Part shown: positions 31,511-37,671 of the stretch, one piece after another
Layout: the number at the start of each line of letters is the position of its first letter
How positions within the stretch are numbered: the first letter of the stretch is position 1
Assembly (NCBI GenBank): GCA_020427005.1
Contig: JAGQOY010000035.1
Span: 1 to 44,652, forward strand
Source of the DNA: Planctomycetales bacterium
GTDB taxonomy: Bacteria > Planctomycetota > Planctomycetia > Pirellulales > Pirellulaceae
Direction of reading: 5' to 3'
Length of the DNA: 44,652 nt
Notes under the pieces: model-generated
Seen by the model: only the letters and a program-made list of their open reading frames with translations
Database searches by the model: none
What the model was told of the DNA's origin: nothing
Made by a program: the position numbers and the translations under genes

Positions 31511-31615
31511 CCCAGCGACGTCTCGGGCTAATAAACGGCGGACTTCCAACCGTTCAAGTTGCGAAATCCTGTTACGAATGCGACGATTTTGCTTAGTTTT
31601 GGGAACTAATCGCAT
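28139..31615 (-). CDS. Giant surface protein, N-terminal segment: export motif and beta-helix-like repeats
   Basis: This segment has 1158 residues before a TAA. The N-terminus is basic (MRLVPKTKQNRRIRNR) and followed by LERLEVRRLLARD, which resembles the planctomycete extracellular-protein N-terminal motif; there is no classical hydrophobic signal peptide. After that come six tandem ~205-residue repeats. Each has a TLTIMPGTVVKIP strand motif, a GTLKALGTAAQPI motif, a DDS-GGDSNADG loop, a GSWESIYLQGPGNVLENVEV motif, a GDTDGNGTGGG loop, and SNVRIKSGYSN and LTSDRTW-YG motifs. The acidic glycine loops suggest calcium binding (inference). The sixth repeat is cut by the stop. The gene is divergent from the ECF sigma factor, with about 160 bp between start codons. 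If translation ends here, only the repeat region would be made. Confidence 0.88.
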   Translation of the reverse strand: MRLVPKTKQNRRIRNRISQLERLEVRRLLARDVAGIFNSDEVWSGTIRVTNDVVFNPGTKLTIEPGTIVKFDQGKMLDVRGILDAIGLASQPIVFTSSLDDTVGEDLTTDVGNPQRGDWEALYFNAGDAGVQLSHAEVRYAGRSNGPTSGSFVAAIGLAKGATHINDLLIDNIASTGVDIAGSDPQLDSVRVQHAGGIAFHQTLLAAPKFSQLVASDTAGNQVLVDGGNLAVSRTWDFGGLPAHLNTNLTISDSATLTILAGNVIKIPTGGIVNALSGTLKALGTAAQPVIFTSLTDDTAGGDSNNDDSATGPYPGSWESIYLTGPGNVLQHTEVRYAGDTDGNGTGGGQTPSIQINQTSLEPELQTTLSDVSIRSGYSNGINVLKGNPHLSNVHAQDNLGVAFYFELVTDPIVSGLTASGNKGDAIFVQAGNLTSDRTWNYGTLPVVLTGTLTINNSQFTIMPGTVVKVPIGGYIHSQTGTLKALGTATQPIIITSYLDDTVGGDSNADASASTPYPGTWESIYLQGPGNILENVEVRYSGDTDGNGTGGGQTPSIQIYHESSVPAEQTRLSNVRIKSGYSNALNVLAGNPILENIHVQGNLGVAYYFELDTNPNVSGLTASGNKGDAIFIQGGNLTSDRTWDYGVLPISLTTNLTINNSLEATTTLTIMPGTVVKIPRGDFIHSQTGTLLALGTAAQPIVFTSTSDDSLGGDSNADGATTVPYPGSWESIYLQGPGNVLENVEVRYSGDTDGNGIGGGQTPSIQIYHVGGEPNEQTRLSNVRIKSGYSNGLNVLDGNPTLENIHAQDNVGVAFYFELDTNPVVSGLTAQGNNGDAIFVQGGNLTSDRIWDYGTLPVVLTASLSINNSQTATSTLTIMPGTVVKVPRGDYIYAQSGTLKAMGTAEQPIVITSDLDDSVGGDSNADGTNSEPFAGAWESIYLQGPGNVLENVEVRFSGDTDGNGTGGGQTPSIQIYHESSVPEEQTRLSNVRIKSGYSNALNVLAGNPILENLHVQDNTGVAYYFELDTDPMVNGLTASGNRGGDAIYIQGGNLTADRTWNYGSLPISLTTNLSINNSLEATTTLTIMPGTVIKIGTGDYIVAESGALKALGTAAEPIVFTSTFDDSIGGDSNADGTSTVAFPGAWEAINVSDRKSVL

Positions 31616-31774
31616 GATTTGAAGCACCTACACGACGAGAAAAATTCACTTGAAGCGCGCCATCAGATACAATGAAGAGGCGTAAATCTCTCAGCGCGGG
31701 GTCAACGAAACTTTAAGCAAAGAGTGAAATTCTCACAATTTTGACAACCGTGTTTGCAACCTGTGATTACTCCC
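31616..31774. promoter_or_regulatory. Divergent promoter region between giant gene and ECF sigma factor
   Basis: About 160 bp separate the two start codons. On the plus strand a perfect TTGACA lies at 31741-31746 and a weak TGATTA at 31764-31769 (17-bp spacing), which would start transcription almost at the ATG at 31775, so a leaderless sigma transcript is possible. An imperfect dyad GTGAAATTCTCAC lies at 31724-31736. No clear promoter for the giant gene is visible. Control by the adjacent sigma factor is an inference. Confidence 0.35.
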
Positions 31775-32314
31775 ATGCCGAGGACATCCTCCCCCTCCCG
31801 AGTTACGCTCGATGAGATACTGCCGCAGGTCTATGAAGACTTTCGTGCAATTGCTTCGAGAGCTCTGAAACGAGAGCCCGAGGGACATAGTTACCAGACG
31901 ACGGAACTGGTACATGAAGCTTATTTGCGTCTAGCTGAAGTAAAGTTGATAGACTGGCTAGACGAAGATCATGTACTTCGAGCCGCCGTGGGTGTCGTGA
32001 GGCGAGTTCTGATTGATTACGCGCGGGCAAAGAAGTCCCAAAAACGAGACGTCAACAAAGCTGCCGCTCTAGCCCCAGAGGGAATACTTCTGGGAACAAC
32101 AGTGGATGCAGATTGCATAGACCTTATCGCCCTGGATGAAGCGCTATACCGGCTCCGAGAATTGGACTCCCGCAAGGCGGAAATCGTGGAACTAAAGTTC
32201 TTTGGTGGGCAGGACAATGAAACGACTGCTCGGATTCTGAGCGTTTCGCCATCGACTGTCAAACGTGACTGGACTTTGGCCCGCGCTTGGCTTTCAAGAG
32301 AACTTCGACGATAA
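31775..32314 (+). CDS. ECF RNA polymerase sigma factor (planctomycete type)
   Basis: This 179-residue protein matches the ECF sigma type widespread in planctomycetes next to kinases. The N-terminal half has LPQVYEDFRAIASRALKRE and TTELVHEAYLRLAEVK (region 2), then RAAVGVVRRVLIDYARAKKS. The C-terminal half has DLIALDEALYRLRELD, VELKFFGGQDNETTARIL and SVSPSTVKRDWTLARAWL, the region 4 helix-turn-helix. I chose ATG 31775 over in-frame TTG 31754 and GTG 31763, although none has a good ribosome site. It is followed after 110 bp by the kinase gene and is divergent from the giant gene. Its activity is probably controlled through the kinase (known pairing, inferred here). Confidence 0.88.
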   Translation: MPRTSSPSRVTLDEILPQVYEDFRAIASRALKREPEGHSYQTTELVHEAYLRLAEVKLIDWLDEDHVLRAAVGVVRRVLIDYARAKKSQKRDVNKAAALAPEGILLGTTVDADCIDLIALDEALYRLRELDSRKAEIVELKFFGGQDNETTARILSVSPSTVKRDWTLARAWLSRELRR

Positions 32315-32424
32315 TTCAATTCTTTAAAAAATTTTGAAGAATCTTGACCCAGTTCATGGCTGAAAAACGCCTGTGTACTTTGCAAGGCATTTCATATCGT
32401 GAAGTTTCTCTGGTTCACTTCTAT

Positions 32425-34629
32425 ATGAGTCTAGATCGCTGGCAACAACTAGAAGAGCTCTTCCATGAGTCCCTGAAGCTTGAAGCCAAAGATCGAGCTG
32501 GGTTTTTGGAGCAACACGCCGGTCACGACCAAGAACTAAAAACGGAATTGGAATCGCTGCTGGATAGCGTCGAGTCGGACGCCGATTTTCTCTGCCACCC
32601 CCCCTCTGCTTTGCATTCCGTCGTGGCTGAGACTTTCTCGATTTTGAAGCAGCCGTACCGTGAAAACTCATCATCGGCAAGTCTATCAACCAAGAATCAG
32701 CAAGATAGCGAATCGACTCTCGACACATCGCTAAATAAATCAATCGTTTGCAGCGACAACGATGCCAACTCCCATGCACACGACTTACTTGGGCACAGTC
32801 CTCGGGAGGTTGTTGAGTCCATCCATGGAAATTATGAGTATCGTGATATCATTGGAAGTGGAAGCAGCGGAATTGTAGTGCGAGCTTGGAATCGTACTCT
32901 CGAACGCGATGTGGCCATTAAGTTAATACGCAGAGAGAACACCGATGAAATAACTCATGCGCTAATTGAATCTAGAATTCTGGCCGGCCTAAACAGCGAG
33001 CAGTTCGTACATATTTACGACATGGGAAACTCATGCGGAGTTGATTACTTAGTAATGGAATTCGTCCGAGGTTCTACTCTAGCAGAAGTTCTTCGGAGGA
33101 CCGGCGCCTTACCACAACAACGAGCAGCGGAATTGGCCAGGCAAATCGCGATAGGCCTCAAGCAAGCACATGCGGCTGGCATCATTCATAGGGATATCAA
33201 GCCCGGAAATATTCTTCTAACTCGTAACGATGATGGGACGATCGGCTGGCGTGCGAAAATTGTGGATTTCGGCTTGGCATGCAAAACGCAGCTGGAAGAT
33301 TCTTCTTCAGGTAGTTTTGCTCTGCGAGGGACGCCAACCTATATGGCGCCTGAACTGTTTGTTCCAAACAACACCCTGCAACCTTCCGCAGATGTTTATG
33401 CATTAGGTCTGACACTGTATGAGATGCTGGTTGGTAGGACTCCATTCCGTGGAGCCATCCATATGTTAATTCAGCAGAAAGTTGCCGACGTCACTCCACC
33501 ACGTGCCTTGGACGACCGAATCGATCGAGATTTGGAAAGTGTTTGTCTAATGGCAATTTCGTCCGACGTCAACAATCGATACCAAACTGCTGAGGAGTTT
33601 GCCGACGACCTAAAACGCTATCTAGATGGAAATCCAACCATGGCTCGGCCAATCTCGGATTGGCAACATGCCTATCGATGGTACAAACGCAATCGATTCA
33701 CTTCTGCCACTTTACTCATCGCAGCTGCACTACTGATGACTCTAGCTATTGGAGCATCGATCTCTTCGTCACTTCTATGGACTCGGAATCGAGAAATTGA
33801 GAACAAACAATTATCTATCGAAAGGACATTGGGCAAGCAATTAGGGCTGGCTAATTTTGGATTACTTCCTGGTCTAATCGAGAACTTCAAAACAGCTGTT
33901 CCTAGGCCAATCGAACGACTTCGGACTCTTTGGGAAGAGACCATTGCACCTCATGAGAAACTGAATCTGGCCTGCGCTTTAGCTGCACTGGGTGAAAATT
34001 TTCAAGATGAGGTTTTGGAGCAACTAGACGAAATCTCTACTACTCGAGCAAACTGTGCTGCCATTGTCTACGCCCTAAGCTCAGAAACCGCAAAATCGAC
34101 GAGATTGATCGAAAGTGCTTTCGATTCAAATGCAACTTCCGGTGAAAAGATTCGTTTAGCCGTACTGCAACTTGAATTGGGAACAACCACACTTGCCGAG
34201 CAACTTACAACTCCCAGCCAGGCAGATCTTCGGACAGAGTTTATCCATACGTTGCCCTCCTGGAACGCCAATGTCACCAACTTGATAAAGATCATCGGTG
34301 ACCACGAAAACCAGGATCTGGCGATGGCCGTTTTGCTGGGACTGGGGCTTGTGGATGAGACCGAATTTACGTCGAAGGAAATATCTGCCTTAAAGTCCAC
34401 GGTCACACAAATTCAGTCGACGTCGCGGGCCTCGTCTGGCCTAAGATCTGCCGCCCGCTGGCTATCAGAAAATCGGAATTGGAATGTCACTTCGCCCCAG
34501 TTGAATTCGTTGCAGCTGCCCTTTGAAATGTTACCAATACAACCTGGCACGTTCGAAATGGGTAGCTCCGATCCTGCAGTTCAATATGGCGGCCGCACGG
34601 CTCATCCGGTTGAACTAACGATTCCGTAG
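32425..34629 (+). CDS. Membrane Ser/Thr protein kinase, N-terminal part of a kinase-SUMF fusion
   Basis: This 734-residue open part ends at an in-frame TAG. The start is set at ATG 32425 because the family usually begins a few residues before RWQQLEELFHESLKLE. Residues ~1-50 carry the DRAGFLEQ-type helical region of planctomycete kinases. The kinase domain (~137-400) has a GSGSSGIV loop (G at ~144), VAIK Lys ~166, HRDIKPGN (Asp ~257), DFG (Asp ~281) and APE (Glu ~310), so it should be active. A transmembrane helix follows at ~429-452, then a HEAT-like or helical region ~470-690, and a SUMF1 domain opening at about residue 699 (GTFEMGSSD). The continuation after the stop holds the rest of that domain. 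Without it the product would be a kinase lacking its sensor end. Confidence 0.88.
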   Translation: MSLDRWQQLEELFHESLKLEAKDRAGFLEQHAGHDQELKTELESLLDSVESDADFLCHPPSALHSVVAETFSILKQPYRENSSSASLSTKNQQDSESTLDTSLNKSIVCSDNDANSHAHDLLGHSPREVVESIHGNYEYRDIIGSGSSGIVVRAWNRTLERDVAIKLIRRENTDEITHALIESRILAGLNSEQFVHIYDMGNSCGVDYLVMEFVRGSTLAEVLRRTGALPQQRAAELARQIAIGLKQAHAAGIIHRDIKPGNILLTRNDDGTIGWRAKIVDFGLACKTQLEDSSSGSFALRGTPTYMAPELFVPNNTLQPSADVYALGLTLYEMLVGRTPFRGAIHMLIQQKVADVTPPRALDDRIDRDLESVCLMAISSDVNNRYQTAEEFADDLKRYLDGNPTMARPISDWQHAYRWYKRNRFTSATLLIAAALLMTLAIGASISSSLLWTRNREIENKQLSIERTLGKQLGLANFGLLPGLIENFKTAVPRPIERLRTLWEETIAPHEKLNLACALAALGENFQDEVLEQLDEISTTRANCAAIVYALSSETAKSTRLIESAFDSNATSGEKIRLAVLQLELGTTTLAEQLTTPSQADLRTEFIHTLPSWNANVTNLIKIIGDHENQDLAMAVLLGLGLVDETEFTSKEISALKSTVTQIQSTSRASSGLRSAARWLSENRNWNVTSPQLNSLQLPFEMLPIQPGTFEMGSSDPAVQYGGRTAHPVELTIP
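34627..34629 (+). other. In-frame TAG stop inside the kinase SUMF domain
   Basis: The frame reads ATT CCG TAG TGG CGG GCT GAT CGC GAG ATT AGC. It follows HPVELTIP and is followed by WRADREISVGFYQSIL, the conserved opening of a SUMF1/FGE-like domain. The frame is identical on both sides (codon 735 from ATG 32425). One substitution from a sense codon (for example CAG or AAG) would explain it. Confidence 0.92.
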
Positions 34630-34674
34630 TGGCGGGCTGATCGCGAGATTAGCGTAGGGTTCTATCAATCCATT

Positions 34675-35352
34675 TTGGATACGCCCGCGTATCATCGCGA
34701 ATTCGAGTCCGCCAACAACATCCTGCCTCAAGCAGATCAATGGAACTACGACTCTGTCATTAGCCCTACGGCCCAACACCCAGCTCAATCGTTGAACTGG
34801 TTCGAAGCAGTGATCTTTTGCAATGCGCTGAGCCGTATTCATGGCCTAACTCCATGCTACGTGCTCGAGAGCACCTTGACTTTGTCATCAGATTCTGGCG
34901 AGATTACAATTCCGGACTGGCGCCGAGTTCCCGATGCTAACGGCTATCGACTGCCGACCGAAGCCGAATTCGAATATGCAACTCGCGCCGGTACGTCAAC
35001 GGCCTACTCATTTGGCTCAAACCGTCATTACCTGGAGTACTACGGTTCCTGGTCAAACAACTTGAGAGTCGCGACGGCTCGGTGCGGTAGCTTGATTCCT
35101 AACCCCTGGGGGCTGTTTGATGTCCACGGAAATGTCTGGGAATGGAGTGATGATTGGACTGTCAGCTTTAGCGAAGAACATCAAACTGACCCTCGAAGCA
35201 CGACCCCAACCGCAGCCGGCCGAGCATTTCGAGGAGGTGGAATTAGCACTTTCTCGGGTGATCCATTTTCTCACTGTCGCGGCTCAGCCCTACCCAACAG
35301 CCGCTATCGAAACCTGGGCATTCGCTTGGCACGGAATGCGACCTCGAATTAG
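34675..35352 (+). CDS. SUMF1/FGE-like domain, C-terminal part of the kinase gene
   Basis: This open part continues the kinase frame after the TAG; the frame is actually open from 34630, and the TTG at 34675 is only the first start-like codon. It has the hallmarks of the formylglycine-generating-enzyme-like fold: AQSLNWFEAVIFCNALSR, GYRLPTEAEFEYATRAG, PWGLFDVHGNVWEWSDDW, RAFRGGG and NLGIRLA. In human FGE the catalytic cysteines are paired; here only one Cys (HCRGSAL) falls near the second of them and the first is absent. It is probably a ligand-binding sensor, not a sulfatase-activating enzyme (inference). It has no ribosome site of its own, so it is probably made only if the stop is read through or the allele is repaired. 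Confidence 0.82.
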   Translation: MDTPAYHREFESANNILPQADQWNYDSVISPTAQHPAQSLNWFEAVIFCNALSRIHGLTPCYVLESTLTLSSDSGEITIPDWRRVPDANGYRLPTEAEFEYATRAGTSTAYSFGSNRHYLEYYGSWSNNLRVATARCGSLIPNPWGLFDVHGNVWEWSDDWTVSFSEEHQTDPRSTTPTAAGRAFRGGGISTFSGDPFSHCRGSALPNSRYRNLGIRLARNATSN

Positions 35353-35719
35353 CGTGGCGTCTCATTAGTTTATTGGCCAGCATCTCGACATAGAAATTCG
35401 AGAGCCAACGAAATTGTCGGTAGGCCTGGATTCGATTGGGTTTTTGCTGCCCAAGAGAATGAAGGATATTGGCATCAACCGATTTCAATCGAATTTCGGT
35501 TAGTCAGCTTTCAAACTTTTAGATGTGAAGGTTTGAAATTGCTGAGCTTCCCTAGCCTCCAAATACGCATTAACTCCTGGTGGGCTTTCCATTCACGAAA
35601 TGTTTGTTGGAAATTCAGGCTTCATCGCTGTGCAACTGGAATTATCTCGGAAAAGACAAGTTCCAGCCCATACTTGTGACTTTGCTGTGTCGACAAAACG
35701 AATTACTCAACGGTGAACC
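35353..35719. other. Intergenic region upstream of the first PEP-CTERM gene
   Basis: I see no gene in these 367 bp. An inverted repeat with 8-bp arms, TTTCAAAC at 35509-35516 and GTTTGAAA at 35531-35538 (14-nt spacer), may be an operator or a weak hairpin. No promoter is clear. Confidence 0.4.
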
Positions 35720-36484
35720 ATGGCCAAATTGCTTGAAATTCACATTTTCATGCCTGCGACCCGATTTCTTCTTGTGATGGTTATCGTACATTTAGCTGCG
35801 GTCACGGCACGCGGAGATCTAATATTCGTAAGCGGTACTCGAACGGTGAGTACCAGTACTATTTTCTCAAACAATAATAGCAGCACAGCTCCCGGAGATT
35901 ACGATCAGACAGTATCCAGTCAAGGAAATTTTGGCATTGGAACTGCAACTGAAAACGCTAGCCACCAATCAAGTGTACCGGTGAGTGGCCCACAATTTGA
36001 TGGCAATGGTCTAATTTCTTCAATTGTCGTACTCAATTCTGGTGGCAGTACGATTGGCGGAAGTTCCGGGGCTAGTTTGGACATAGTTTTTAACGTAGAT
36101 CAATCTGGTTCTTATCAACTGGATGCGACAGCAACCTGGACTGGAACCGTTTTGTCCAATGGTGGTACAGCGTTTAACTTTTCGTTTGTTGAACTTTCTG
36201 ATAGTAGCGGAAACTTGTTTCGCGCATCTCGTGATGTGAGCCAGCAAGGATCCGACATTCAAAGTGGGACTGTTGATCTATTCTCGGGACAGAATTACCG
36301 AATTCGCGCATTCACCCGAATTGGAGGTGGTTTTTCAAACCCAGGAACCTTCACTGCGAATGGAAGCTGGAACTTCTCGATCAGCCAATCTAACAGCGTT
36401 CCAGAACCAAGTTTCAATTGGGCAGGCATATTGTTTATCGCGAGTCTTGTTCGTAGCAGAAAGAATAAACCCAAGTCTAACTAG
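35720..36484 (+). CDS. PEP-CTERM sorting-domain protein
   Basis: This is a 254-residue secreted protein. The N-terminus has a signal-peptide-like hydrophobic stretch (FLLVMVIVHLAAVTA), followed by low-complexity Ser/Thr/Asn/Gly-rich sequence without recognisable domains. The C-terminus has VPEPSFNWAGILFIASLV, then RSRKNKP: a PEP motif, a hydrophobic segment and a basic tail, the classic PEP-CTERM exosortase signal. A GGTGA ribosome-site-like sequence lies a few bases before the ATG at 35720. An internal ATG at 35750 is an alternative start. Function unknown; PEP-CTERM proteins are usually extracellular or envelope-associated. The second PEP-CTERM gene follows in the same direction. Confidence 0.8.
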   Translation: MAKLLEIHIFMPATRFLLVMVIVHLAAVTARGDLIFVSGTRTVSTSTIFSNNNSSTAPGDYDQTVSSQGNFGIGTATENASHQSSVPVSGPQFDGNGLISSIVVLNSGGSTIGGSSGASLDIVFNVDQSGSYQLDATATWTGTVLSNGGTAFNFSFVELSDSSGNLFRASRDVSQQGSDIQSGTVDLFSGQNYRIRAFTRIGGGFSNPGTFTANGSWNFSISQSNSVPEPSFNWAGILFIASLVRSRKNKPKSN

Positions 36485-36820
36485 ATGGAAATTTTGCGTT
36501 CGGCAATGAATGGATCGTTAGCGAGGCCTACACTCGGTTATTCTTTGACAGTCAGCTGTGACCAATCATTACGAAACCGACAGGACACTAACGGACTATG
36601 CGTCGCTGCTTCATAGTGCCGATGTTCAAAATGTCCTGTTGATTTAATGAGCTGCGACCTATGAGCGGCAGGGAATCAACCCGGAAACTGCGTCTCATGA
36701 CTCACCTTGAAAACTTGGCCAAAGCAAGACAAAAAAAAATTTTCTTGATAATGCGGGTAGCGTAACTATACTTTCGCGTGAATCTCTTTTTGGTAGTCTG
36801 AGTTACTTAAGGTCAGAATC
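36485..36820. other. Intergenic region with a nested stem-loop and a promoter
   Basis: These 336 bp have no gene. A nested structure lies at 36580-36639: outer arms ACAGGACA (36580-36587) and TGTCCTGT (36632-36639), inside which CGGACTATG (36592-36600) pairs with CATAGTgCCG (36612-36621) around an 11-nt loop. It may be a structured RNA, a 3' UTR element or a terminator; no poly-T tract follows. Further on is an A-tract and a promoter (see its own entry). Confidence 0.45.
36745..36772 (+). promoter_or_regulatory. Sigma-70-like promoter for the second PEP-CTERM gene
   Basis: TTGATA at 36745-36750 and TATACT at 36767-36772 with a 16-bp spacer, about 50 bp ahead of the gene start. A ribosome site AAGGT lies about 8 bases before ATG 36821. 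Confidence 0.6.
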
Positions 36821-37582
36821 ATGATTGTTCGACGTTTCTTCTGCCAAATCCTATTGATAACCACGATTGCGTTGTTGCATCAATCGTCAAATGTTCATGC
36901 CGCACTTGTATCATTAAATGTGAATTCGGCTGCCAGCAGCATCACCCTGAGCGGCGAAGTGGGAGGCGCAGCTCCAGGTGGTGGAGTTCCCTACGCTCAG
37001 CAAACGGCCGGTTCCCTTGTTACAAATTGGGGAGGCACTATTCAAGCGGATCTTACTGGAGGAGTTTTTACGTTTGCGCCAGGTGGCAGTTCGATCACCG
37101 CGCAGATCAATCCCAACGGTCCCTTCACGACTGCTCCCAATCCAATTGGAACAGAAGCAGGAAATTACGGTGTTACTGCCACTGGTCCTATTCAAGTTGC
37201 CGGCGGAGCGGTGTTGACCATCAACGGAGTCTACAAGGACCTAGTCCTGGATATTATTAGTGGAACGGCCCAAAACGGCGTGGCACTTACAGGTGCAACC
37301 ATGAATTTTTCAGCAGGTGCTCTCGATTTTGGGGTCTCAGCCCTAGCCCCCTCCGGGACTTCCAGTCTTGTGGGAATCAACGGATTGAATACTTCCGCTT
37401 CCTTTGTAACTTGGGACGGCACGACCCTAACAATTCCCGTTACGTTTCAAACTACGGGCGGAAGTGGTCGCATTGAAAACTGGAACGGAACAATCGTTGC
37501 TGCTGTTCCTGAGCCTTCTTCGATTGGCATCATATCCATTCTAGGCCTAGTTGTTACAGGCTACCGGGCCCGTCGCAAATAA
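36821..37582 (+). CDS. PEP-CTERM sorting-domain protein
   Basis: This 253-residue protein starts at ATG 36821 with a good AAGGT ribosome site and a strong upstream promoter. A signal peptide (FFCQILLITTIALLHQSSNVHA) is followed by a Gly/Thr/Ser-rich beta-type body with no known domain. The end is AAVPEPSSIGIISILGLVV, then TGYRARRK: PEP motif, hydrophobic segment and basic tail, so it should be cleaved or anchored by an exosortase. The body has no clear similarity to the first PEP-CTERM protein beyond low complexity. It is followed by a strong 11-bp stem-loop and a convergent operon. Confidence 0.82.
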   Translation: MIVRRFFCQILLITTIALLHQSSNVHAALVSLNVNSAASSITLSGEVGGAAPGGGVPYAQQTAGSLVTNWGGTIQADLTGGVFTFAPGGSSITAQINPNGPFTTAPNPIGTEAGNYGVTATGPIQVAGGAVLTINGVYKDLVLDIISGTAQNGVALTGATMNFSAGALDFGVSALAPSGTSSLVGINGLNTSASFVTWDGTTLTIPVTFQTTGGSGRIENWNGTIVAAVPEPSSIGIISILGLVVTGYRARRK

Positions 37583-37611
37583 GACTGCTGACAGGTTTGA
37601 TTTAGTCTACA

Positions 37612-37643
37612 AATCAATGGCTTGGAGTACTGAGCCATTGATT
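37612..37643. terminator. Bidirectional hairpin between convergent genes
   Basis: A perfect 11-bp stem: AATCAATGGCT at 37612-37622 and AGCCATTGATT at 37633-37643, with a 10-nt loop. It lies between the 3' end of the second PEP-CTERM gene and the 3' end of the SRPBCC gene on the other strand, the right place for a shared terminator. There is no long T-tract. Confidence 0.65.
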
Positions 37644-37671
37644 ATTAGAGAATTGCCTTCGAAAGAACACA

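Larger units (their letters stand above)
1..31615 (-). other. Giant interrupted reading frame: multidomain surface protein, at least 10,538 codons
   Basis: One minus-strand frame is open from the start near 31615 to the window edge, broken only by TAA at 28139-28141 and TAG at 14246-14248. The same domain architecture continues across both stops: the sixth beta-helix repeat spans the first, and the run of cadherin-like repeats continues past the second. I therefore treat the three open segments as one gene. The start is chosen at ATG 31615, with a weak TAGGTG ribosome site just upstream; a GTG at 31627 is possible but lies inside that site and directly after a stop. Most of the protein is adhesive or calcium-binding beta domains, with a few enzyme-like modules near the C-terminus. 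This fits the giant extracellular proteins known from planctomycetes. The true C-terminus lies beyond position 1, probably close, because dockerin pairs are normally terminal. Confidence 0.9.

Noticed and set aside
1..31600. Many plus-strand open frames of 60-190 codons opposite the giant gene
   Set aside because: They overlap strongly structured minus-strand coding sequence, have no ribosome sites and no recognisable domains. They are antisense shadows.
31724..31740. A lac-operator-like TTGTGAGAATTTCAC on the minus strand
   Set aside because: The match is short and there is no LacI-type regulator here. I list it only as a weak dyad in the divergent region.
14246..34629. General reassignment of TAG or TAA to a sense codon
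   Set aside because: TAG ends the WD40 kinase, the second sigma factor and the first PEP-CTERM gene, and TAA ends several others, all at natural C-termini. Only local readthrough remains possible.
35053..35274. Minus-strand open frame opposite the SUMF domain
   Set aside because: No ribosome site or domain; it lies antisense to a conserved domain.
36641..36720. Possible transposase remnant between the PEP-CTERM genes
   Set aside because: No frame gives a recognisable transposase motif and there are no terminal repeats.
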